DNA of 64,000 bases from the NCBI RefSeq assembly GCF_026262505.1, contig NC_067203.1, positions 2,542,001 to 2,606,000 on the forward strand. Reading direction: 5' to 3'. The DNA comes from Trichomonas vaginalis G3. Lineage: Eukaryota > Parabasalia > Trichomonadida > Trichomonadidae. The translations under genes and the position numbers were made by a program. Of the stretch, positions 53,597-62,994 are shown piece by piece. Every line of letters starts with the position of its first letter. Within the stretch, counting starts at the first letter, position 1. The notes under the pieces were generated by a model, which did not search any database, was not told the DNA's origin, and saw nothing but the letters and a program-made list of their open reading frames with translations.

Positions 53597-53660
53597 CTAG
53601 CAGTACTTTTACTGACAGTAGCAGTACTTTTACTGACAGTAGCAGTACTTTTTCTGACAG
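53597..53660. repeat. Three 21-bp repeats in a divergent promoter region
   Basis: AGTACTTTTACTGACAGTAG repeats three times, the last with a TTTTTC change, directly before the ATG at 53666. The last copy supplies a TTTTTC tract 11 bases before the start codon, in the place of the promoter motif of other element genes. Confidence 0.75.
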
Positions 53661-53665
53661 TAGCA

Positions 53666-54031
53666 ATGGTCGAGGTCGAACCTACCGACGAGGCAATTTA
53701 CCTAATTGAAATTAACGAGCTTGTTAAAGACTTCCTCAGGCAGAATGTAAAAGACAAGCTTGTTAACGGTTGGATAACGGGAAGGTCTACACTTCAGCTC
53801 GAGACTTCGACTGGAATTCCAATTCAAATACCAGAAAACACTCCTATAGACGACATAAAGGACGCCAAAAGAGAAGCTCTTCTCAAGTTCTTTGCAAAGC
53901 GCCCATGGATACAACTTCCAAACAGAGAGAGTCCAATTCCACGAATTATACAAATTCTCAGAGCACTGTTCCACTTCTCTGGTCAACCATTCTACATAAC
54001 CTGTGAAGGCGACATCCAACCAATTCAGTAA
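53666..54031 (+). CDS. Maverick protein of unknown function (121 aa)
   Basis: Alpha/beta look, intact. Begins MVEVEPTDEAIYLIEINELV and has IPIQIPENTPIDDIKDAKRE, RPWIQLPNRESPIPRIIQIL. No motif recognised. The sequence is less AT-rich than most element genes. Confidence 0.6.
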   Translation: MVEVEPTDEAIYLIEINELVKDFLRQNVKDKLVNGWITGRSTLQLETSTGIPIQIPENTPIDDIKDAKREALLKFFAKRPWIQLPNRESPIPRIIQILRALFHFSGQPFYITCEGDIQPIQ

Positions 54032-54145
54032 ACATCTCATTTTAACTCACTTTTTTTATGTTTTTTGTGAAAGTGTCAAAAATAAATTGTTTTCATGAGT
54101 TTTCTACGATGTTAGAAAAAATGTTATTTTCTAATATCTTCACAT

Positions 54146-55006
54146 TCAATACTTTTTCAGCACTTTTCCGTAGTTATATATGAAAGACAATTCGAGATAA
54201 AAGTCATAGTACAATGGAATAATATGTTGCACACCATTTGTTGTGAACCAAACTTGAAAGTCAGAGAAACTGTTACTAGGTGGTTCGTAGAATTTAGAAG
54301 CAAAGTCATAAAGGTCCTTACCAATACATAGAAAACTATTGTTGCTTGAACTGAAACTTGCATGACACATAACATTTTGAGGGTCAAACACGTTTCTATA
54401 AACCATCAAATCTGTTGGTGGAAGTATAAATTTAAATGGACCATCTGGTGGTAATGGTTCGTTCTGGTTTAGTAACCGAAGAAATTGTGCCCAAGAACGT
54501 TTGTCTACTTCCCAAAATAAAAACTCTGTATCTCTTGGAGGGTTAATTTCAATCTTTTGAAATGAAACGGTGGAGTTCATCTTGTCATATTCTAGTTTCA
54601 GATAGTATGTTCCATTTAGTAAAGAGTCGTATTTTTCTTGAAATTCCCAATAATATTTGTTCATTTGAGTTTGAAAGTCATTTAGAGTTTTCTCAAGACT
54701 TTCGTCTGAACGAACTGTAAAGATTCTCATTTCGTCAAATTTTTCTATTAGACCATCAGAGCCTTTATACTGACCATGAAAATATACTGCGAGCATAAAT
54801 GCGTTAGTTCTATTTGAAAACAAAACTCTTCTAAATCCTATTGCCTTTGCATCTGAAGGACTTTGAAGCCAACGAATTGGATAGTCAAACCTGTATGCTC
54901 GGGATGAAATTTCTTCATCTGAAATAGTCCTACCAGCATTTGTAAAGATATAGTCTAACGGTTTTGTATCTGCTACTTTTGTTCTTTGTTTTTCAACCTG
55001 AAGCAT
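54146..55006 (-). CDS. Maverick conserved 280-residue protein, copy 1
   Basis: 286 residues, intact. Paralogue of 61363-62211 over its full length; shared blocks include KPLDYIFTN/KPLDELFTN, YRFDYPIRWL, KAIGFRR, NVFDPQNVMCHASFSSSNNS, SDFQVWFTTNG and a terminal FYLELSFIYN. Beta-rich with aromatic residues. No enzyme motif. Being duplicated and intact in a decaying element it is probably a structural or attachment protein; that is inference. Promoter: ATATATTTTTACATATATTAA before the ATG. Confidence 0.75.
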   Translation of the reverse strand: MLQVEKQRTKVADTKPLDYIFTNAGRTISDEEISSRAYRFDYPIRWLQSPSDAKAIGFRRVLFSNRTNAFMLAVYFHGQYKGSDGLIEKFDEMRIFTVRSDESLEKTLNDFQTQMNKYYWEFQEKYDSLLNGTYYLKLEYDKMNSTVSFQKIEINPPRDTEFLFWEVDKRSWAQFLRLLNQNEPLPPDGPFKFILPPTDLMVYRNVFDPQNVMCHASFSSSNNSFLCIGKDLYDFASKFYEPPSNSFSDFQVWFTTNGVQHIIPLYYDFYLELSFIYNYGKVLKKY

Positions 55007-55154
55007 TTAATATATGTAAAAATATATTGTTTTAAAATGCTATGCCATTTCATATTTCTCATCTAACAAACAAGTTTCCCAACGGTCTTCTCCAACAAAC
55101 TCAGCGTACATTTCAAATAAAATAAAAAAATGTCACTTTTTTTGAAAAACGTTT

Positions 55155-57301
55155 TTATTTCATGCAATGTTTAACTATTTCACCATCTTCTTTAACACCC
55201 CAGTACTTACGCTTGGAGAGGACATGAACTTCGGAAAATACCTTATCTAGCTTAAAACAGCCCATCTTTTCACCGACTAAACCCATTTCAATGAGTTTGT
55301 TGTATCCTTCTTCGTTCGTCATGAGTGCGTCAATGTTCTCATAGTAAACCTTGACTTTCGATTTGACTTCGGAGAAGAATTTGTTGTACTCGTCAAGGAC
55401 TGCCTTTGCGAACTGAGGGTAAGACCAATGTTTGACAATAGGTTTTAATGTGGTTACTAAGCCACTTTGACCTTGAGTGAATTCGTACTTCAAAACAAAA
55501 GGAGAAAACCTTTCAACAAAGTTGTCGACCTTCTCATAATGTTTACTCTTCATCTCTTGAGGTTTCTTAATGGAATATCCCCATGTCGAATTCATAAGCA
55601 ATTTGAGTGTCATTGCAAGTTTGGGGTTTGAAGATTTCCTAATATCATATAGTTGTTGTATGACTTTTCCAACTGTATAGTTCCTTCCCGGGAACTCACC
55701 ATCTTCGTTTGGAATTCCAGTCGGAATATATTGGACAAACCTCATGTATGCAGCGTTAAGGTCGACATAGTATATCTTTTCATCTGAGTCGAACTTGTCG
55801 CAACCAATTGGTCCAGTTTGTGGAAATTCAAGTGAGTCTCTTATCTTCTGAGAAACTTCTCCTGTTATCTCATAAACATCGTCGAAGCAACCTGTTTCAT
55901 ATAAAACCTTCTGACCTAACTCTGATGCTCTCCAATACAATTTGACGTCAATTGGATGTCTCAATGGAAGTTTGTTTATAGCATCTTGAAGTTCTTGCAA
56001 CCTCATTGGAAGTTCTTCTGGTTCAGGTTGGTATCCGAACATACCAACCCCTTGTGGATCTGTGTACTTTTTTTGTACTAGAACTTTGTCTGGAACAACT
56101 TTTGGTCTTGCTAACAATGAAAAGTTTGTTTCGTCTTTTGGTACAAAAGTTTCTGTCAGCTTGTCATCTGGAATTGGTTCCAACAAACCTTTCTCGAAAA
56201 GAATGTTTACAGCTCTGACAATGTTGCACTTACTTTTACCAAAGAATGGGTTTGTAAGACTTTCGTTCAACATGAAGTGGTTGTGGACAATTACAATCTT
56301 CAACCATGGTAAGTCTTTGTCAACAACATAGTCGTCATGTGAAGAACCTTTAGCTGTAGGTATGTTGACTCGGATATTGACATTTGCCAACGGTGCAATT
56401 TTTGCCAATTGACCTCTGAGAATGTACCTTGTCTTCACACATGACTCAAGATACTTCATCTTCTCATCTGTAACAAGACCAGAGTTCCTGAGACATGTAA
56501 GAATACAAGGTTCATTGACAATTGTTTCAATTGAATTGTAAATTCCATACCTTGTCAAGTCAATGTCAGACTTATTTATGAACGGGAAGTATCCAGCATG
56601 TTGTCTGACTGCTTGAGGGTTAGGTTGGTACCATTCGAACTTGACACTTGCAATTCCTTCAATTGCATTCAAAATGTCTGAGTCGGAGTCAACCATTTGT
56701 TCTCTCTTTGTAGTCTTGAAAGCGTCAAGAAGTTTTGCGGCTGTTTGTTCATTGCCATGTGCATAGGACCATCCAAATCTGTTATGGTCATTCTGAGATT
56801 GTGTCCTTTCTTATTTCCGTCTTGAATTGCAGCAAGTACTCCCATGAAGCCTTCTTTGTTCTTTCCTTCGTCAAAGTTTACTGTAAAGGTTCGACCAGAT
56901 GTAATTTGACTTCTAACTTCACGATACTTTTCATATGCATATCTTGTTCTTTCCATGGGAGCATGTGCGTCTTCACCTTTTCCTTTTTTCCTTCTCAAAG
57001 GATGCAATTGTTCGTCATGTTTCCAGTAGAATCTGGCAAAGCCGTCGTGTCCTTCAACTTGAGGTTCACTAACATCGAAAGGCATGTCCATAAGACGTTC
57101 TTCTTCTAACCTCTCTAGTCTGTTTGGATAATTGGCACGTGCTGTTTCCAAATCCATTTCGTAGCGAAGACCAGACAATTTGTCATAGACTTTTATGGGT
57201 CTTCCCTTCCTATATTTAAAATTCTTCGAAACTCTCCAACCATATCTTTGTAACTCTGCTTTTATTCTAGCAGACTTTCTATCCATTCTATATGGGGGCA
57301 T
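55155..57301 (-). pseudogene. polB: DNA polymerase B, protein-primed type, one frameshift
   Basis: One protein of about 715 residues in two frames: 57301-56669 and 56696-55155; the second frame can be followed upstream of its ATG as AAKLLDAFKTTKREQ, so a single base has been lost near 56750. Polymerase motif A is YYVDLNAAYM (position about 310 of the second piece) with YIPTGIP after it; motif B is KLLMNSTWGYS (about 370); motif C is YYENIDALMT (about 454), where the family has YxDTD; then SKRKYWGV (KxY region). The spacing from A to B, about 60 residues, is short for protein-primed polymerases. I see no convincing 3'-5' exonuclease motif. It replicates the element. Confidence 0.82.
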
Positions 57302-57331
57302 TTTTATAAAAATAAAAAAATATTTTTTTCT

Positions 57332-57916
57332 TTACTTTACATAACTGCCTGCTGCCATCAGTCTTTGACGCCAACCCATACCAGCTAATGAAGGTTGACT
57401 TGGTTTAGTTTGGAAACTAAACTTTGGTTTTGGTTTATCTTCAGTTTTTGGTTTTTCTTCTTCTATCGGTTTTTCGTCACTTTTCGGTTCCTCTGACTTT
57501 ACTTCACTTGCAGGAACAGTTGTGTCGTCAACATCTTCATAAATATCATATGCCATTTGTTTTTGTTTTCCTTTCAACTTTTTGTGTTTGTTGTAAAGTT
57601 TAGAATATTTCGACTCTAAGTCAATGAGATGTTCTATAATGAACTGTTGGTCAGTGAAGTAAACTTTTCCATCTGTTGTCTCGAAAGCTCCTTCAGACTT
57701 CAATATTTTATTTGTGAGAGTCTGTTTCTTTTTTGAGATACTAGCCGTTCCATTTCTATGAAAAGTGACTTTATAGTTAGGGTTTGTATTTCCAGACCTG
57801 GCACTTTCTATTATTGAATTTTTCTCTTCATCTGTAAGTTCTTTGACAGGTTTTGACAATGGTTCTGAACTTTTTGTTTGTGGTGTCAAATCTACCGTTT
57901 CAACTTCTTCGGTCAT
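57332..57916 (-). CDS. Charged Maverick protein (194 aa), function unknown
   Basis: Intact. Central part with KVTFHRNGTASISKKKQTLT and a coiled helix (LIDLESKYSKLYNKHKKLKG); flanks are rich in K, E, P and disordered (SEEPKSDEKPIEEEKPKTED). Lies directly upstream of PolB in the same direction. Candidate for a DNA-binding or priming role by position only. Its promoter ends TTTTTTACTGAGATGAA, nearly identical to that of the small gene at 58087. Confidence 0.65.
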   Translation of the reverse strand: MTEEVETVDLTPQTKSSEPLSKPVKELTDEEKNSIIESARSGNTNPNYKVTFHRNGTASISKKKQTLTNKILKSEGAFETTDGKVYFTDQQFIIEHLIDLESKYSKLYNKHKKLKGKQKQMAYDIYEDVDDTTVPASEVKSEEPKSDEKPIEEEKPKTEDKPKPKFSFQTKPSQPSLAGMGWRQRLMAAGSYVK

Positions 57917-57935
57917 TTCATCTCAGTAAAAAATT

Positions 57936-58087
57936 TTAGTTTGGTTTGTTTTCAACTGGTTGTTTAGGTTTTTTAAGTCGGTCTAAAACTTCCTGAGGTA
58001 TAGGAAGAACTTTACAAACACGTGTGTAAATGCTGGAAGCCGACAAATCCATCTTGAACTCATTTGTCTCAATGCTGCATTGTTCAT
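57936..58087 (-). CDS. Small Maverick gene (about 50 aa), possibly frameshifted
   Basis: ATG at 58087 (MNNAALRQMSS) follows GTTTTTTATTGAGATGAA; the more protein-like end, SIYTRVCKVLPIPQEVLDRL, lies in another frame reaching the stop at 57936. One frame change is likely. Function unknown. Confidence 0.4.
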
Positions 58088-58146
58088 TTCATCTCAATAA
58101 AAAACTTTACATTCCCACGTTTGAGGTGGTTGCGGTTGGTTATTGT

Positions 58147-58505
58147 TTACCACTGTTGTGCATGGTTATATCCTCTGTTAAAGAATCTTTCACCTTGGTC
58201 CATATAGTGTCCTGCTTGGTTATAGTAGTCATTTGCTTTGTTATAATAGTTTCCTGCTTGTCTTCCTACATTGTCCATCCATCCTTGAACTTTTCCTCTT
58301 GTTTCAGGATTTGGAATAAGATTTGTTGCATCTCGTGCTACATCCCAACCTTTCTGTACAGTTTGTATAATAGGTTGTGCTTTCTCTTTAAGTATACCTA
58401 ATGTACTCAAAATCTTCCTTCCAACTCCAAATACACTCTGGCTATTGTTCCCACTGCGGGCAAAAATCTGGATGCAACTCCTGCTAATGCGCCAAATAAA
58501 CCCAT
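58147..58505 (-). pseudogene. Small amphipathic Maverick protein, one frameshift
   Basis: Starts at 58505 with MGLFGALAGVASRFLPAVGT, changes frame near 58440, and continues as KILSTLGILKEKAQPIIQTV and a repeat-like NYYNKANDYYNQAGHYMDQG. About 120 residues. The N-terminus is a hydrophobic helix after Met-Gly, as in the protein at 62246-62458. Probably a membrane-active virion component; inference. Confidence 0.55.
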
Positions 58506-58522
58506 TTCTTATATGGTAAAAA

Positions 58523-59479
58523 ATGACGAATCCGAACAAGGACCCTATGTTTCTAAAGCGACAAAGAAAGCACTCATGATAAAAATCTTTAGTTCAACAC
58601 CAAATGCTTGGTTTATGGATATCTTGGAAAACATTCCGAGAGTTAGAACAGATGGACCTCCATACTGGTTAATATTTGTTGGTCAAAACACAAGATACTG
58701 TGAAGCCATACCATTATGGTCCAAAAATATTTTAGATGTGAAAACTGCTTTGACAGTATTCGTTGACAAATACCATCCAACAAAACTGACATCTGACTGT
58801 GAAAGTTCTTTCAAATCAGATGATGTAAAAAACTATCTGCGTTCAAAAATGTAAACCAATATTTCATTGTCGACCAAAACCATTCTGCTCTTGGTGTCAT
58901 TGACGGATGTATAAAAATGTTAAGAGACTTAAACCAACCACAAGGTGGTGAAGCAAATGAAATGTCATATGACGACAAATATAGACACTTCTCCATGGCA
59001 AAGATGAGACAAGTTTTAAATATTTACAATAACCGTAAACAAAAAGGTTTGGGAAACCACTCCCCCGAAGAAATGAAAACAACCCTGACTTAGAGAAAGA
59101 CTATATATTTAATAATTTAGTCAAAAGAGACAAACAAGAAAGAATGCCGGGCTTCAAACTTCAGAAAGGTGACAAAGTAAAAATAGAAATACCTAAACGC
59201 GACCCATATGAAAATACTATTGACTATGACAACAATGGGAACCCGACAGGTACTCACATTCGTGTTCGTAAAAATAGAAGAAAGTATACAAGAGAATATT
59301 ATGAAGTTTTAGGCAAACATGGCAAAATGTACACACTGCAAGCAGAAGATAAAACTACTATTGCAGACCTCGTTTTCAAACTTGTCAAAGTTCAAGGTGG
59401 TATACTTTCAAAGACAGTTCCTAACAAATATAAGACAACTCCTGACGAATATGCTAAAGAAGTTGAAAATGACGACTAA
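58523..59479 (+). pseudogene. Retroviral-type integrase (rve), frameshifted
   Basis: Begins MTNPNKDPMFL at 58523; frames change near 58555, 58850 and 59088. Catalytic core: AWFMDILENI (first Asp), KLTSDCESSF (second Asp), and NHSALGVIDGC with Asp in the place of the usual Glu, exactly 35 residues after the second Asp. The end, from MPGFKLQKGDKVKIEIPKRD, is the SH3-like C-terminal domain of Maverick integrases. It inserts element DNA. The stop codon overlaps the stop of the minus-strand fibre gene (59476-59479). Confidence 0.82.
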
Positions 59480-61344
59480 GCAATTCTATACCATGCGTAA
59501 ACTGTCATGTAAGGTGGCATGTATTCTTTACTTTGTCCCGTTGTTTGCGTATATCCTGAAACGAAATGTGTATGGTTTCCTTCTCCCTGAGTGTCACTCC
59601 AGTAACAATTTATAGCAAACTTAACGTCGTCTTTAACATCATATCCTTTACCTTTTGTCATTCCTGACCAATCCCAATATCTATGCTTATGCCAACCTGC
59701 TTGAGATGTACTTAAATCTATGTAATGACTGTGTGCAGGTAAATTTTCACCTGAAATCGTTTACTTCCACCTGTTTCCTTTGAAGAGTTTGCACAATACA
59801 AAAACCTGTCGACTATTTGTTCCCATGCACCAACACCAAACATTACTTGAGGACCTCTTGCATCCATAGATGTATAAATAGAACCTACTGGGTTCATTAA
59901 ATCAAACATATGAGATATTATAGGATTGTCTCTTTTGAACTTAAAATATAGTGCAACTATTTCAGGTTTCTTCTGGTTTGTGTCAGAATATTTTTATAAT
60001 ATAATCTTATGTTTTCAGGGTAGGTAAAATCTTGACTATATATTTTATTTCTGTCATCTGTATAATAATATACTATTCTCGTTTTTCTATTGCATTATAT
60101 CTTTTATATCTATAATAATCTAAATATAATGTTAGCTTTTGTTCATCTACATGTGGTGTTCTGTCGTCATCTCCATAGTCATAATAATGTGGTGCCGGAG
60201 CTGGGTCAGGCAATGTCATATCCACCATTTCATAAACTCTTAAATATTTCTTTTGTTCGTCTCCATATAAGTTTAAGTAGCAGTTGTTGTCTAATGGAAC
60301 TTTAACTTGTGTACCATCATTCTTTTTATAGCTTACATACATTTCATTGTTATTTTTCGGAATGAGTTTACACCGTGTACCATTTTTTAAGGACTGTACC
60401 AACTGCCATCTAAAATATTTATTTTCTTCATTGACAGAAAAGTCACCAACAATAGTTTCAATATTTTTTTTTGTTCCTATCAAACTTTGGTATATTTCAT
60501 TGACATATGTTTTATCTGCTTTCTTTTCAAGGCTAACGTTTAAGTCTGTTATTTCAGAAGATGTATGTGTATGTCCAACGTCACTTTTCCTGTTTAAGGT
60601 TTCTTGTAAGTTTGTAATATCAGATATAGAATGTGTATGTCCAACGTCACTTTTCCTGTTTAAAGTTAGTTGTAAGTTTGTAATATTTGCAATGGTATGT
60701 GTATGTCCAACGGCACTTTTCCTGTTTAAGGTTTCTTGTAAGTTTGTAATATTTGCAATGGTATGTGTATGTCCAACGTCACTTTTCCTGTTTAAGGTTT
60801 CTTGTAAGTTTGTAATATCAGATATAGAATGTGTATGAGTCTTATCTGCTTTTGTCTCTAATGTTTCCTTAAGACTTGGTATTTGGTTAATATAATGTAT
60901 ATGAGTCTTTTTAGAATATTCGTTTTCAGCTCTTGTCACTTCACTTGACATTTTATTGTCAACATATGTTTTGTCTGCTAGTTCAGGATGAGTATGTTCT
61001 TTTGTTGCATAAGCATTGTTAGCTCTTTCTTCTTCTTTTGCTATTGCATCGTCTACATATTCTTTGTCAGCTTTGTTGTCAACATCTGCTTTCAAAAGAA
61101 GTTCATTTATAGGTTTCTCGTTTAAAGTTCCTTTTGTTGGATTTATACAGACAGTATGGTTCTTATTGTCTTGAAACAGAAACTCATCTGTCATTGGGTT
61201 TATTGTCAGTTTTAAGTCACCCCCTTTCAATGACTCAGATATCTTAGAATAGTTTGAAAAGTTTGTTGTGTTCTTATTTAGAGCTTGCATAATGAGTTGT
61301 CGGTTGTGTTGTATTTCTCTCATAGACGCTGTTTCATTTGACAT
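59476..61344 (-). pseudogene. Bacteriophage-like tail fibre protein, frameshifted
   Basis: Main piece 61344-60073 (423 residues), then pieces in other frames to 59476. N-terminal part: coiled region with TYVDNKMSSEV and ADKEYVDDAI motifs. Middle: five 22-residue repeats (66-bp period, 60580-60845) with ITNLQETLNRK and GHTHT. C-terminal part: NPVGSIYTSMDARGPQVMFG, WEQIVDRFLYCAN, then ENLPAHSHY, GEGNHTHF and MPPYMTVYAWYRIA, the order and spacing of phage tail-fibre and tail-collar tips. Frame changes near 60075, 59975 and 59760. Likely the receptor-binding fibre of the particle. Such tips are phage proteins, so the gene was probably gained from a bacteriophage. Confidence 0.85.
60580..60845. 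repeat. 66-bp repeats coding for fibre shaft repeats
   Basis: ACTTTTCCTGTTTAA recurs at spacing 66 (60583, 60649, 60715, 60781) with near-identical DNA between. The unit codes for 22 residues with GHTHT and LQETLNRKS. Confidence 0.85.
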
Positions 61345-61362
61345 TTTTATTATAGATAAAAT

Positions 61363-62211
61363 ATGCTTCCAATAGAAAAAGAAAATTCTAGAGTTGCTAC
61401 AACTAAACCATTAGATGAACTTTTTACTAATGTCGGTCAAAAGTTTGAGACAGATACCGTAAAGCATGAAGGCTATCGTTTTGACTACCCATTAAGATGG
61501 TTAAGAGACCCATCCGTCACAAAAGCTATTGGCTTTCGTAGAATGAAGTTCATTTCAGAAGCCATACATGGTTTCCCATTTACGGTCGGTTTTGAAGTTC
61601 GATACTATAACAAAGAAAAACGTATGTATGAGAAATTTGAACAGGGAAAACTTTTACAAGTTAGTTTGCTTATAAACTTAGAAACAACTCTTCAAGCTTT
61701 TCAAGAAAAAATAAACGATATCTATATTGAATATGCAAACCAGTTTAACATTGACGAAGGAGAATACCATCTCGATATTATTTATGACAGGAAAAATGCA
61801 ACTGTTAAAATCAATAAAATAGAAGACCTTGGAGAAAACGTTTATATTTCTACAAAATATAACAACTTGGCATGGTATAGATTTATGAGGATGTTAAATC
61901 AGCCTGCAGCATATCCAGTACACCCGGACTATTATGAAGTCGAAAACCCTAATGGAACATATGAAAATATTTTCGACCCAGATGCTATTATTGTTCATGC
62001 TTCATTTTCTGGCGCCCAAAACTCTTTCTTATGCTTGGCAAATGACTTTTACGAAAAACCTACAAAGTTATACGAACCACCAAGTGGAAGTATTTCAGAC
62101 TTTCAAGTATGGTTTACTACAGATGGAAGAAAAAGAATAATTCCATTATACCATGCGTTTTACTTAGAACTTAGTTTCATATACAACTACTATCGAACGG
62201 TAAAAATATAA
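61363..62211 (+). CDS. Maverick conserved 280-residue protein, copy 2
   Basis: 282 residues, intact, opposite in orientation to copy 1 at 54146-55006. Roughly half of residues agree. Copy 2 has VENPNGTYENIFDPDAIIVH and SFSGAQNSFLCLANDFYEKP in place of the copy 1 blocks. It shares an 18-base divergent promoter with the fibre gene (61344), which suggests that the two are expressed together and perhaps assemble together. Function unknown. Confidence 0.75.
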   Translation: MLPIEKENSRVATTKPLDELFTNVGQKFETDTVKHEGYRFDYPLRWLRDPSVTKAIGFRRMKFISEAIHGFPFTVGFEVRYYNKEKRMYEKFEQGKLLQVSLLINLETTLQAFQEKINDIYIEYANQFNIDEGEYHLDIIYDRKNATVKINKIEDLGENVYISTKYNNLAWYRFMRMLNQPAAYPVHPDYYEVENPNGTYENIFDPDAIIVHASFSGAQNSFLCLANDFYEKPTKLYEPPSGSISDFQVWFTTDGRKRIIPLYHAFYLELSFIYNYYRTVKI

Positions 62212-62245
62212 TTTTTTAATATGGTTGAGGTGTTGGTTGTGGTTG

Positions 62246-62458
62246 TCAACTTGACTGTGGTGCAGGTTCAGGCTGTTGTATAACAGGAACTTGCTCTTCT
62301 GGTTCAGGGTCTTTAGGTATAATACCAACGAACTGACCTACTCTTTTACCAATATTTTTGACACCGTTCCATACTCCTCTTCCGACAGATTTTATTCCAT
62401 TCCATATACCTCTTCCAACATTTCGAAAGAAGTTTCCAATACTACTGAAGAAACCCAT
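62246..62458 (-). CDS. Small amphipathic Maverick protein (70 aa)
   Basis: MGFFSSIGNFFRNVGRGIWN begins a run of three repeats of the type GxGxWNGxKxVGR, giving a cationic amphipathic helix; the tail is P/E/Q-rich (PKDPEPEEQVPVIQQPEP). Met-Gly with Ser at position 6 fits an N-myristoylation signal. Membrane-active virion peptides look like this, but function is inferred. Intact; promoter TTTTTACATATAGTAAA before the ATG. Confidence 0.6.
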   Translation of the reverse strand: MGFFSSIGNFFRNVGRGIWNGIKSVGRGVWNGVKNIGKRVGQFVGIIPKDPEPEEQVPVIQQPEPAPQSS

Positions 62459-62476
62459 TTTACTATATGTAAAAAT

Positions 62477-62839
62477 CTAATGTCCGCCTAGTCTCTTACG
62501 TTTCCTGTTGAGTTCCATAGCATTCTTTAACTGGAGCTCATACATTCTGTTTCTCCTCTGGTAGAAAACATATTCTGGGTCAACTCCTGTGTTCGCGTCA
62601 TCTGCATAAAGTTGTTTATATCCCACTTCAGGGTTTGTATAAAACTCTTTCCATCTCATATTTGCATACCATGGTGGCAAACCTAACGCAGCGTCATTTG
62701 ACATGGCAGTTTGCATTTGTACATCTGTTGGCACTTGACCATAGTTTGCCATTGCAGTTTGTATTCTAACTTCATTTGGAATATTCTCTGGGTTTGGTTG
62801 TCCAGGTTGCTGTGCATTCGCTAAGTTCTGTGCGTCCAT
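62477..62839 (-). CDS. Small Maverick protein (120 aa)
   Basis: Q/N/P-rich start, two similar segments VRIQTAMANYGQVP and VQMQTAMSNDAALG, then LPPWYANMRWKEFYTNPEVG and a basic helical end (LKNAMELNRKRKRLGGH). Intact, with a canonical element promoter. Basic end and size suggest a small virion or DNA-associated protein; unproven. Confidence 0.6.
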   Translation of the reverse strand: MDAQNLANAQQPGQPNPENIPNEVRIQTAMANYGQVPTDVQMQTAMSNDAALGLPPWYANMRWKEFYTNPEVGYKQLYADDANTGVDPEYVFYQRRNRMYELQLKNAMELNRKRKRLGGH

Positions 62840-62862
62840 TTAATATTAGATAAAAATATCTC

Positions 62863-62994
62863 TTACGAGTACATATGCTGAACATTTGCAGGCATTGGTT
62901 CATCTTCATATTCTCTGTACTTTTCTGCCACGTCAAATAAATAAATGACACAATGGAAAAAACCTAAAACAAGTAGTCCTATTTCAAACCACAT
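62863..62994 (-). CDS. Very small membrane protein (43 aa)
   Basis: MWFEIGLLVLGFFHCVIYLF forms a membrane helix, followed by DVAEKYREYEDEPMP and a short end. ATG at 62994 follows ATTTTATTAGTAAGTAA, the element promoter pattern, and overlaps the stop of the methyltransferase by 16 bases. Confidence 0.5.
   Translation of the reverse strand: MWFEIGLLVLGFFHCVIYLFDVAEKYREYEDEPMPANVQHMYS

Noticed and set aside
52975-54031. Search for the adenain-like cysteine protease expected in Mavericks
   Set aside because: Neither the P/Q-rich protein nor the 121-residue protein shows the His, Asp/Asn, Gln, Cys pattern; no other frame in the element does either.
60347-60838. 163-residue plus-strand frame
   Set aside because: Antisense of the fibre repeats; cysteine-rich composition is a by-product.
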